64,000 nt of DNA from Flammeovirga pectinis (GTDB taxonomy: Bacteria > Bacteroidota > Bacteroidia > Cytophagales > Flammeovirgaceae). Under the pieces are notes generated by a model. It did no database searches, was not told where the DNA came from, and was given only the letters and a program-made list of their open reading frames with translations. A program made the position numbers and the translations under genes. Positions 1 to 7,676 of this stretch are shown here, piece after piece (the first letter of the stretch is position 1; the number at the start of each line of letters is the position of its first letter). The stretch is taken from positions 2,852,001 through 2,916,000 of the forward strand of contig NZ_CP034562.1 in assembly GCF_003970675.1 (NCBI RefSeq), given 5' to 3'.

Positions 1-635
1 ATTGCTGCACCAATACCTGCAGTAAAACCAAAATCACCACCTCTGTATAAATGGTCTGCATCTTGGTAATCTCCTGTAATACTTCCTTCTCTTCTGTGTG
101 CACTTGCCAACGCAGCACCATAAAGACCTCCTTTAAGGTAAATGTTATCGTTTAAATAATAATTAACGAGTACGGGGAAGGTGAAGTAATTTAGAACATC
201 AGTATAATTTACTGTTTCATCAGAATAACCTAACTCATGATAATAGCCCGAAAATTGCGTTTTCTGACCAAGAGCATTGTACATTACATCAAATTCTAAC
301 GATAGATCTTGCGAAATAAAGAAGTTAAATTTAAAACCAAGGTTTACACCAGTTCTAGCTTTAACTCTTGTATTTGCATAGCTTATATCTGTATTTAATT
401 GCGGAGCATTACCACTCGGAATAGACCAGATTGGTCCTCCAAAAAAGCCCCATTCCATTGCTTTCTTTGTAGTCCCTGTAACTACCTCTTGTTGAGGCTG
501 ATTTTGTTGATATTCCGTAGAAGGCTGACTTGAACTTCCTTGATCATTTTGGGTTGGTGAATTTTCCTGTGCGTAAGTAGTAGTAAATGTCATAAAGAAC
601 AACATCACAGAAACACCTAACTTTAAATATCGCAT
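1..635 (-). CDS. Outer-membrane beta-barrel protein, 3' end cut by window
   Basis: Reading leftward from an ATG at 635 the frame stays open for 211 codons to the window edge. Residues 1-23 form a Sec signal peptide (hydrophobic core, then TTTYAQ). A Gln/Ser-rich linker (about 24-52) follows, then alternating hydrophobic strands with GFFGGP, GVNLGFKFNF and YFTFPVLVNYYL, the pattern of the porin-like outer-membrane barrel families (OMP_b-brl, PorT-like) common in Bacteroidota. The role is unknown; such proteins act as channels or as membrane parts of secretion and assembly systems. The family call rests on the strand pattern and signal peptide; the last strands lie outside the window. Confidence 0.7.
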   Translation of the reverse strand, partial: MRYLKLGVSVMLFFMTFTTTYAQENSPTQNDQGSSSQPSTEYQQNQPQQEVVTGTTKKAMEWGFFGGPIWSIPSGNAPQLNTDISYANTRVKARTGVNLGFKFNFFISQDLSLEFDVMYNALGQKTQFSGYYHELGYSDETVNYTDVLNYFTFPVLVNYYLNDNIYLKGGLYGAALASAHRREGSITGDYQDADHLYRGGDFGFTAGIGAA

Positions 636-766
636 TAGTATAATTTTAAGTATAGATTTTTTAACTTGGTTGTAGTTAGATTTAAATTGTCTAATACACC
701 ATATAAACAACAATAAACATATTTAGAAAATTGATTAATTCGTTGATCAGACTATAACACAACACT

Positions 767-1267
767 ATGTTAAATATCACAATAAATAACAATCAACATT
801 CTGTTATTAAAGACAAACAATCTTTAATAATAGACAACAAAACTATTGATTTAAAATTAAAACCCACACATAATAATGTATACACTGCTATTTATAATGA
901 CAAAAGGTTTGATATTGAAATAATTGAAGCCGATAATAATTATAAAAATGCTTGTATTAAGATCAATGGTAAGAAAATTGAAATTGAAGCAACTACTAAG
1001 CTAGATGATTTACTAAAACAGCTTGGTATGGGTACAGCTGCTGTTAGTCATGAAAACATAGTAAAAGCACCAATGCCGGGTAAGGTATTAGAGTTGTTGT
1101 GCTCGGTAGGAATTGAAGTAGAAAAAGGTGATAACTTAATAATACTTGAAGCAATGAAAATGGAAAACATCCTTAAAGCACCAATTGCTGGTAAAATTAA
1201 AAGTATAGAAGTATCAGAAGGAAATTCAGTAGAAAAAGGACAAGTTCTTATTGAGATAGAAGAATAA
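767..1267 (+). CDS. Biotin/lipoyl-domain carrier protein (acyl-CoA carboxylase type)
   Basis: A 166-residue protein. The C-terminal part (about 97-166) is a biotinyl domain with the motif EAMKME, so Lys131 is the expected biotinylation site; it begins at APMPGKV and contains the mirrored half APIAGKIKSIEV. The N-terminal 80 residues are a small beta-rich region as in carrier subunits of propionyl-CoA, methylcrotonyl-CoA or oxaloacetate/methylmalonyl-CoA enzymes. It would carry CO2 between a biotin carboxylase and a carboxyltransferase, but neither partner is nearby, so the substrate cannot be told. It ends at a strong terminator (1319-1356) and seems to be a single-gene unit. The biotin domain call is firm; the complex is inferred. 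Confidence 0.85.
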   Translation: MLNITINNNQHSVIKDKQSLIIDNKTIDLKLKPTHNNVYTAIYNDKRFDIEIIEADNNYKNACIKINGKKIEIEATTKLDDLLKQLGMGTAAVSHENIVKAPMPGKVLELLCSVGIEVEKGDNLIILEAMKMENILKAPIAGKIKSIEVSEGNSVEKGQVLIEIEE

Positions 1268-1318
1268 GAACTCTTTTAAATTATTAATCGATTCTTTTTT
1301 GAGAAGATGTACATAAAA

Positions 1319-1356
1319 AAAAGAGTAAGCACATTTTAAATATGCTTACTCTTTTT
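1319..1356. terminator. Bidirectional intrinsic terminator
   Basis: Arms AAAAGAGTAAGCA (1319-1331) and TGCTTACTCTTTT (1343-1355) pair perfectly around an 11-base loop, with A and T runs on the flanks. It serves both the biotin carrier gene (+) and the convergent gene at 1385-2197 (-). Confidence 0.85.
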
Positions 1357-1384
1357 CATAAAAATTATATTGAAATACTGCGTG

Positions 1385-2197
1385 TTACTTTTTAAAGAAA
1401 CGCTCCGTTTTATTGTCGTAATTTACAAAGTAGTACTTGCCTCCGTTTAAAGTTGCACAATCTACTTCTATAGAGTTTCCATTAAGTACTACTTTACCAT
1501 ATTGGTCTAATATCTCATACTTTACTGGTCTTGTAAAAGAAAGAACTTTAGTAACTCTATTAGGATAGAACTTTACTTGTTCGCTAGAAGAAGTATGCAT
1601 CAACTCACTAGAGTTATAAATCTTTCCAGTTACTTCAAGGTACTTTAACTTGTACTTGTTTTCACCAGAATGATGTAAAACTTTATAATTGTACTTATTA
1701 AGTTTATTAGTTCCTAAACCTTGAACAATCACTTCTTCAACCCAAGAGTTGTGTTCAAATCTCATAATCACAAAGTTCCCTTCTTCTGCTTCACCACTGG
1801 TTTCCCATTCAAGACCGTCTTCGGTAATGTCTAGTTCAACAAATTGAAAGTGACCTTTATCGCGAATTGCATTTGGATTTAAAATTCTAGGAACACAATC
1901 GTTAGAGTGAAAGATTATAACGCTAATCTCTTGCCCTTTTTTTAAATGTTCCATATCAATTTCAAATGCACTTGCCTTAGGCAATTTTTGCATTTCGCTA
2001 TGGTTAATAATTACTTTATTTACGCAGAAAGACCCATCAGTCAACATAGGGTTTTCTACATAAAGATTAGCACCTTTATAAATTCCGGAGATAACCATCT
2101 CCCCATCTTGAGCTAATGCTTTTGTGGCAGATACAGACAACAATAAAAAAATGATTTGAAGCAATCTGTAGTAATTTCTAGTAATAAACATCTCCAT
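1385..2197 (-). CDS. Secreted protein with type IX secretion-like C-terminal domain
   Basis: 270 residues. Residues 1-29 form a signal peptide (hydrophobic IIFLLLSVSATKALA, cut before Q30). A second ATG at residue 3 is an equally good start. The middle is beta-rich and not recognised. The last 60 residues follow the Por/T9SS sorting-domain pattern: FYPN, a strand, VKYEILDQYGKVV, then LNGGKYYFVNY and a basic end FFKK. In Bacteroidota this tail sends proteins through the type IX machinery to the outer surface, where it is removed. No enzyme motif is visible, so an adhesive or structural surface role is only a guess. It is a single leftward gene sharing a terminator with the biotin carrier gene. 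Confidence 0.65.
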   Translation of the reverse strand: MEMFITRNYYRLLQIIFLLLSVSATKALAQDGEMVISGIYKGANLYVENPMLTDGSFCVNKVIINHSEMQKLPKASAFEIDMEHLKKGQEISVIIFHSNDCVPRILNPNAIRDKGHFQFVELDITEDGLEWETSGEAEEGNFVIMRFEHNSWVEEVIVQGLGTNKLNKYNYKVLHHSGENKYKLKYLEVTGKIYNSSELMHTSSSEQVKFYPNRVTKVLSFTRPVKYEILDQYGKVVLNGNSIEVDCATLNGGKYYFVNYDNKTERFFKK

Positions 2198-2430
2198 GTA
2201 TTGAGACTATTTAATATTTAGTTAGTATTTAGTTAAAACTATGCATCGGCAAAATTGACGAAACACATTTAAATATCAAAGGTCAATATTAACTATTATT
2301 TACCTTTTTATTAAAATAGTAGATTCTAAATGCACCAAAATCCCTAGTTCACACCAATAATACTCAAAATTATACAATTTAATGTCTCTTAATGATAAAT
2401 TTTAAACGTAATAATCTAAAACTGATTATG

Positions 2431-2438
2431 TACCTTTG
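2431..2438 (+). promoter_or_regulatory. -7 promoter box of tgt (TACCTTTG)
   Basis: TACCTTTG matches the Bacteroidota primary-sigma -7 element TAnnTTTG exactly. It implies a transcript start near 2445, downstream of the most upstream in-frame ATG (2392), so translation must begin at the ATG at 2479. No clear -33 TTG was found. Confidence 0.6.
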
Positions 2439-2478
2439 CATTTTGGTGTGTTCCAAAAGAAATGGAAATCAGAAAATT

Positions 2479-3615
2479 ATGGGTTTAAAATTCGAAATAA
2501 AGCACAAAGATCCTCAAACAAAGGCGCGTGCTGGAAAAATAACAACCGATCATGGTGAAATTCAAACACCAATATTTATGCCTGTGGGAACTGCAGGTAC
2601 GGTTAAAGCAGTTCATCAACGTGAATTAAAAGAAGATATCAACGCTGATATAATTCTTGGAAATACGTACCACCTTTACCTTAGACCAGGAACAGAAATA
2701 CTGGAAAAAGCAGGTGGTCTACATAAATTTAATGGTTGGGACCGTCCTATCTTAACAGATAGCGGTGGATACCAAGTATTCTCTTTAGCTCAAACTAGAA
2801 AGATTAAAGAAGAAGGTGTAACATTTAGATCTCATATAGATGGTTCTAAGCACCTATTTACTCCAGAAAGAGTAATGGATATCCAACGTTCTATTGGCGC
2901 AGATATCATTATGGCTTTTGATGAGTGCCCTCCTTATCCATCGGATTATACTTACGCTAAAAATTCTATGCAATTAACGCACCGTTGGTTGCAAAGATGT
3001 GTAGATCGTTTAGACGAAACAGTTCCTTTATACGGACATCACCAAGCATTATTTCCAATTGTACAAGGTAGTACTTACAAAGATTTGCGTACTCAATCTG
3101 CAGAAAAAATTGCAAGTTTTGAACGTGAAGGAAATGCCATTGGAGGGTTATCTGTAGGAGAACCAGCAGAAATGATGTACGAGTTTACAGAACTTTGCTG
3201 TGATATTCTTCCAGAAGATAAACCAAGGTACTTAATGGGTGTAGGTACGCCTGCCAATATCTTAGAAAATATTGCTTTGGGAGTAGATATGTTAGATTGT
3301 GTAATGCCTACAAGACAGGCACGCCACGGTCATGTATTTACAACACAAGGAATCATGAACCTAAAAAACAAAAAATGGGAAGATGATTTCGAACCAATAG
3401 ATGCCACTCTTGGAGGTTATGCAAGTACTTTTTACTCAAGAAGTTACTTACGCCATATGTTCAAAGCAAATGAGGCATTAGCAGGAATGGTTGCCAGCGT
3501 TCATAACTTAACATTCTATTTATGGTTAGTTAGAGAAGCAAGACAACACATTATTGATGGTGACTTTAGAGAATGGAAAAACGCTATAATTCCAACATTA
3601 ATGCAAAGATTATAA
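2479..3615 (+). CDS. tgt: Queuine/preQ1 tRNA-guanine transglycosylase
   Basis: Exchanges guanine-34 for preQ1 in the anticodon of tRNAs for Asp, Asn, His and Tyr, a step of queuosine synthesis. The start at 2479 gives 378 residues, the usual length; the longer frame from 2392 begins upstream of the promoter box at 2431. Catalytic landmarks are present: ILTDSGGYQVFSL (Asp94), MAFDEC, GGLSVGEP, and DCVMPTRQARHG with the nucleophile at Asp273. Odd point: the usual zinc site CxCxxC...H before SRxYLxH is missing. The matching stretch reads TLGGYAS (codons 3406-3426) and only the His is kept. This may be normal for this phylum. Terminator 3675-3710 ends the unit. Confidence 0.95.
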   Translation: MGLKFEIKHKDPQTKARAGKITTDHGEIQTPIFMPVGTAGTVKAVHQRELKEDINADIILGNTYHLYLRPGTEILEKAGGLHKFNGWDRPILTDSGGYQVFSLAQTRKIKEEGVTFRSHIDGSKHLFTPERVMDIQRSIGADIIMAFDECPPYPSDYTYAKNSMQLTHRWLQRCVDRLDETVPLYGHHQALFPIVQGSTYKDLRTQSAEKIASFEREGNAIGGLSVGEPAEMMYEFTELCCDILPEDKPRYLMGVGTPANILENIALGVDMLDCVMPTRQARHGHVFTTQGIMNLKNKKWEDDFEPIDATLGGYASTFYSRSYLRHMFKANEALAGMVASVHNLTFYLWLVREARQHIIDGDFREWKNAIIPTLMQRL

Positions 3616-3674
3616 TAAAATAATCTCATTGAGATATAACATTTCAATAGCAAAAGAGTTATTTTAGTAATATC

Positions 3675-3710
3675 AAACAGGAAATAGTCATAAACCGCTA
3701 TTTCCTGTTT
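3675..3710 (+). terminator. Intrinsic terminator after tgt
   Basis: Perfect 13-bp arms AAACAGGAAATAG (3675-3687) and CTATTTCCTGTTT (3698-3710) with a 10-base loop. Confidence 0.75.
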
Positions 3711-3736
3711 ATCCAAATGCTATAACTTTTTCACTA

Positions 3737-4297
3737 ATGAAAAAAATACTTTCACTAACTCTTCTTATACTTTTTTCTTTCGCCTGTCAACCCTACAAAG
3801 ATGTAGTTATTGACCCTTTTGCACCTAAGTTTGTCACTCTTGACCAAACAAGAATGTACTTTAACAACGTGCGTGCAACATACTATGATATTATTCCTCA
3901 CAAAAAATCTTCGGAAACAACTACAATTTATAGATACGATAAATCTGTTCTAGATTCTACTAAAGCAATCATACAATTACATATTGTAAGTATCCCCTCA
4001 AAAGACAATGCATTTATTATGTTGGCTCCTAATCCTTTCTTTAAAGGTTATCAACATTTTACTGTGTATTGGAAAAATACAGATACCAATCAAATAGGAG
4101 AAATAAGATACAAACAAGGTGGAATGCCAGATCAATTTTTATTTGCTACAGAAGTATATAATCTTCTTAATAAGGAAGATATAGAATACGAAATAAGCTT
4201 TGGAGATACTCGAACTCCATTTCTAACTACTTTACAAGAAAGAAACGCTTTTCGTTTAACTTTAGTCGATTTTTACCGCTTAGTGACCTTACTTTAA
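3737..4297 (+). CDS. Small lipoprotein of unknown function
   Basis: 186 residues beginning with a lysine pair and a hydrophobic stretch ending FSFAC, a lipobox with the lipidated cysteine at residue 17. The mature part is a mixed alpha/beta soluble domain without a motif I recognise, ending in a hydrophobic segment (FYRLVTLL). It starts 26 bases after the tgt terminator and is followed by the promoter of the methyltransferase, so it is probably its own unit. The likely location is the periplasmic face of the inner or outer membrane. Function unknown. Confidence 0.65.
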   Translation: MKKILSLTLLILFSFACQPYKDVVIDPFAPKFVTLDQTRMYFNNVRATYYDIIPHKKSSETTTIYRYDKSVLDSTKAIIQLHIVSIPSKDNAFIMLAPNPFFKGYQHFTVYWKNTDTNQIGEIRYKQGGMPDQFLFATEVYNLLNKEDIEYEISFGDTRTPFLTTLQERNAFRLTLVDFYRLVTLL

Positions 4298-4368
4298 ACT
4301 GAATTACCATTCATTAACCGCAGTCTATTGATTATCAATTTAATTCATCGTTATTTGCATAAATTTTA

Positions 4369-4376
4369 CACTTTTG
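4369..4376 (+). promoter_or_regulatory. Probable -7 box (CACTTTTG) of the methyltransferase gene
   Basis: CACTTTTG matches TAnnTTTG at all but the first base and lies 23 bases before the ATG at 4400. It places the transcript start near 4384, which disfavours the in-frame TTG at 4388 as a start. Confidence 0.35.
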
Positions 4377-4399
4377 TATTTTAACAGTTGAATTCAAAG

Positions 4400-5149
4400 A
4401 TGTCTAAGACCACATACGGAAACACAATAGATAAAGATAAAGATGCAATGGGTGCAGGTATTGCAGCCTTTTTTGCAGATAATAACGATGATTATTGCGT
4501 TAAAGTTTATTCAGACTTTAGCGAGCCAGACGACATTCCCGTACCTCTTCTTTTTAGAGAAGAAAAAGATATGCCGCTTATAGAAACGTTAGCTTTAGAC
4601 GCTTGTAAAGGAACTACTTTAGATGTAGGTGCTGGTGCAGGTTCTCATGCTTTAGCATTGCAAAAAAGAGGTGTTGATGTTACCGCAATGGACATTTCTA
4701 CTTTTGCTACAGATACAATTGCTAAAAGAGGCGTAAAAAAAGTAATTTCTGGAGATATCTATGCATACGATGGTCCTAAATTCGATACATTATTAATGTT
4801 GATGAATGGGATTGGATTAGTAGGTACATTGAATGGTTTAGCCGAATTTCTTGTTAAAGCAAAAGACTGGTTAACTCCAGGTGGTCAATTAGTATTTGAT
4901 TCATCAGATATCATTCACCTTTTTGAAGATGAAGATGGTTCTTACTTAATCGATTTAACCGCCGAGTATTACGGACAAATTCAATATTGGATGGAATTTA
5001 AAGAGCACAAAGGCGATAAATTCGATTGGCTCTATGTTAGCTACCCTGTTCTAGAAGAATATGCTGTAACAGCCGGTTACGAAATCGAAGTATTACATGT
5101 AGGTGAACTTAACCACTACCTTGTTTCTTTAACATTAAAGAACAGTTAA
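4400..5149 (+). CDS. Class I SAM-dependent methyltransferase
   Basis: 249 residues from the ATG at 4400; an in-frame TTG lies four codons upstream but is less likely. SAM motif I reads LDVGAGAGSHALALQKRG, followed by the acidic VTAMDIS that binds the ribose; later strands TLLMLMNGIGL and LTPGGQLVFDSSD complete a Rossmann methyltransferase fold. The N-terminal 60 residues include a YCVKVYSDFSEPDDIPVPLLFRE segment typical of this Bacteroidota family. The substrate cannot be told from sequence. It is a single gene between the lipoprotein and the 564-residue protein, with its own promoter-like box. Confidence 0.8.
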   Translation: MSKTTYGNTIDKDKDAMGAGIAAFFADNNDDYCVKVYSDFSEPDDIPVPLLFREEKDMPLIETLALDACKGTTLDVGAGAGSHALALQKRGVDVTAMDISTFATDTIAKRGVKKVISGDIYAYDGPKFDTLLMLMNGIGLVGTLNGLAEFLVKAKDWLTPGGQLVFDSSDIIHLFEDEDGSYLIDLTAEYYGQIQYWMEFKEHKGDKFDWLYVSYPVLEEYAVTAGYEIEVLHVGELNHYLVSLTLKNS

Positions 5150-5251
5150 TTCACTGCTAATCAATAGGAATTAAAAATAAATAATAAGTAGCTTGCTACA
5201 ATAATAAAACACATAGTAATCATAAATTAAATACCAACTTAACACATTTAT

Positions 5252-6946
5252 ATGGGAGAATTAACAAGAGCACAGGCATCGAGAGCAGCAATTGAAAGAA
5301 TGTATGTAGTAATGAGACATCTGTTTATCAGAGGTTACTACAAGCCAGGTGGAGCATCAGGAAATGCTATCATGCAAGATTTACTAATCTTACAGCCTGA
5401 AATTTATGGAACACTAGCTGATACTCAAAAGGTCGATCTCAATGGACTTGTCTATGTTTTTGACCGTTTACCGAAAGGAATTGAGGAAACTAGATTTATA
5501 AAGCTCACTTCGGAAGAAGGGTATGAAAAATCATCTTTTAAGAAAATCATACCTCATGCTAGACGTAGAAACTGCTACAGAATTGATGAAGAACAAATGT
5601 TCATCGAAATTACTAGAGGAAGAAGTGAGATCTACGATATATTAACACATCTTACTTTTATTTACATCGAAGCAAAAAAGATCAAAGATCACGCTAAAGA
5701 TGATAAAGGAAGATCGTTAAGAGAATGGTTACAACTAGAAGAAATTGTAACAGGTAAAGTAGCACTTACAAAAGAAAACGAAGAGGTTGCTTTTACTTAT
5801 TTAGCTACACTTCTAGGAAGAACGTACGAAGAGACTCGTTCTGCACACCATAGGTTCTTACAGAACAATGATAAAAACAACGGTCTTTTCCATATTGTTT
5901 ACTGGTTAGGTAAATTAGCTATGGACGAGCAGTTTGAAGATAGTGCTAGAGTAATTAGCTTTAGCCCTACTTTAAGAGAACGTATCGGACACCACATCTA
6001 TGGCGACAGATGGGCAGATAAAATTAAGCGTGTTTTAGCACACAATGGCTTAATACACCGTCCTATCCATATTATTAGCTCGAACCTACACAGTGTAATG
6101 AACTCTTTCTTTGCTTTAGATGCATTAGGGAAGAAAACTACAAAAGTAGACTTCAGTACAATAATGGAAGAAGTAAGCCAAAGCGAAAATGGACATCTTA
6201 GAGATAAGATTTCTCATAATGCGATGGAAAAAGGCATGATTCAAATAAATGAAGATTCTGGAACAAACATTTCAGTTCAGTTATTTGACATGGCTAAAAT
6301 TCCTACTTCTTACTTACCAAAAGAAGTGAAGTTTGAAAAGCTAAAAAACCCAGATAATGCACCCGTTATTATTGTAATGGATTATGCATTTGGTGAACAA
6401 GCTTTCGAAACAATGGACGAACTATTGAAACCATTTACGGATGGCGACAAAAAAATAGAATTAGATGTTCGTTCTGTCTCTATTATGGGTAAAGCAGGTA
6501 TTTTAAAAGGTGGTAAAGGAGATATTATGATACCTTCTGCACATATCTTTGAAGGTACAGCAGATAACTACCCTGTAAATAACGACCTTAAAGTAGAAGA
6601 CTTTGCAGATGTAAAGGAAATCAAAAGTGTAGGTGGCCCAATGATTACAGTATTGGGAACATCTTTACAAAACAAAGATATTCTTAAATACTTCAAAGAC
6701 TCATCTTGGGGAGTAATGGGGCTAGAAATGGAAGGAGCACATTATCAGAAAGCAATTCAAGGCGCTTCTAAAATAAGAAATAATATAAGTGCTGACGTAA
6801 AAGTTAGGTACGCATATTACGCTTCTGACAACCCTCTAATTACAGGAAGTACACTTGCAAATGGTAGCCTAGGACTTACAGGAGTTCGCCCTACTTATGC
6901 AATTACACTTAAGATTTTAGAGAAAATTTTAGGCGATCATAAATAA
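5252..6946 (+). CDS. Large conserved protein with nucleoside-phosphorylase-like C-terminus (DUF6909-like)
   Basis: 564 residues, no signal peptide. I believe it belongs to the Bacteroidota family DUF6909, from memory of its N-terminus. The N-terminal two thirds is mostly helical and basic and not recognised. The C-terminal 200 residues resemble the nucleoside phosphorylase/nucleosidase fold: VIIVMDYAFGEQAFETMDELL as the first strand and helix, SVSIMGKAGILKGGKGDIMIPS like the metal- or phosphate-contacting region of AMP nucleosidases, and GLEMEGAHY (Glu492 and Glu494), which matches the EMEG ribose-binding motif. A role in nucleotide or nucleoside turnover is an inference. It stands alone, followed by a 348-base gap with a long hairpin. 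Confidence 0.6.
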   Translation: MGELTRAQASRAAIERMYVVMRHLFIRGYYKPGGASGNAIMQDLLILQPEIYGTLADTQKVDLNGLVYVFDRLPKGIEETRFIKLTSEEGYEKSSFKKIIPHARRRNCYRIDEEQMFIEITRGRSEIYDILTHLTFIYIEAKKIKDHAKDDKGRSLREWLQLEEIVTGKVALTKENEEVAFTYLATLLGRTYEETRSAHHRFLQNNDKNNGLFHIVYWLGKLAMDEQFEDSARVISFSPTLRERIGHHIYGDRWADKIKRVLAHNGLIHRPIHIISSNLHSVMNSFFALDALGKKTTKVDFSTIMEEVSQSENGHLRDKISHNAMEKGMIQINEDSGTNISVQLFDMAKIPTSYLPKEVKFEKLKNPDNAPVIIVMDYAFGEQAFETMDELLKPFTDGDKKIELDVRSVSIMGKAGILKGGKGDIMIPSAHIFEGTADNYPVNNDLKVEDFADVKEIKSVGGPMITVLGTSLQNKDILKYFKDSSWGVMGLEMEGAHYQKAIQGASKIRNNISADVKVRYAYYASDNPLITGSTLANGSLGLTGVRPTYAITLKILEKILGDHK

Positions 6947-7076
6947 GGAGTTAGTGGTAACAAATTATCAATAGATAGTTAAAGGTGAATGCCTTATAAC
7001 TAAATACTATTTTTAAAAGCGTTAATACACTAACTAACCTCAATAAGGTTTATATTTCTACATTTTTTTTGTAGTG

Positions 7077-7120
7077 TTGCACATTGTAAAATTGAATCAT
7101 TTAATTTCTACAATGTGCAA
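7077..7120 (+). terminator. Hairpin in the 348-base gap, probable terminator
   Basis: Perfect 12-bp arms TTGCACATTGTA (7077-7088) and TACAATGTGCAA (7109-7120), followed by an AT-rich TTATTTTATT tail. It lies 130 bases after the 564-residue gene. Nothing else stands out in the gap 6947-7294 except a 12-codon frame at 7201, too short to call. Confidence 0.6.
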
Positions 7121-7294
7121 TTATTTTATTCTCTTTTTTGTTGATAAAGAAACTATTAATTAGAGTAAGATTTCTAACAAAAAACAATTAAAGGTAGTGC
7201 ATGGAAAACACTCCAAAATTAATGGTTTATTACCTATGAAAAGGAATAATAATTGCTTCAAAATATAGCGTACAAGTAAAAGATAAATACTAAG

Positions 7295-7549
7295 ATGAAA
7301 AAGGATCAAGAAAACCAAAATCAAGAAATTGATTGGAATGCTTTAGAAGCAGCAGATAGAGCAGGTGAATTAGCTAGCGACGAAGACGTTGATATTGAAA
7401 AAATCAACGAAGAAAAAAAGAAACTGTCAAGAGAAGAGAAGTTTAGCCCTTACCCTGATGATTTTCTTGCTGAGATTAATATTATTCGAAAAAATTACGA
7501 TAATGAAGTGAAAAACGAAGAAATTGATCAAAACAACTTGGAAGAATAA
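7295..7549 (+). CDS. Small acidic protein, unknown
   Basis: 84 residues, very rich in Glu, Asp, Lys, Asn and Gln, with no hydrophobic core segment; probably a largely disordered or helical cytoplasmic protein. A short motif region EKFSPYPDDFLAEINIIRKNYDNE is the most structured part. The ATG follows an AT-rich leader without a Shine-Dalgarno site, normal for the phylum. It lies 127 bases before the pseudo-caspase gene on the same strand and might share its transcript, but no functional link can be shown. Confidence 0.5.
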   Translation: MKKDQENQNQEIDWNALEAADRAGELASDEDVDIEKINEEKKKLSREEKFSPYPDDFLAEINIIRKNYDNEVKNEEIDQNNLEE

Positions 7550-7676
7550 TATTTATCATCTTTCTTGTACAATAGAAGTTAATAACCTACGTTATTTTTT
7601 TGAAGTGCTTGATAAGTAGTACCCTCTACAAAAGATCAAGACTATTTTTATTTAGAACTCATTTAGTTTATTTGAT

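Noticed and set aside
2392-2478. Longer tgt start at 2392
   Set aside because: It lies upstream of the TACCTTTG promoter box and adds 29 residues not found in the family.
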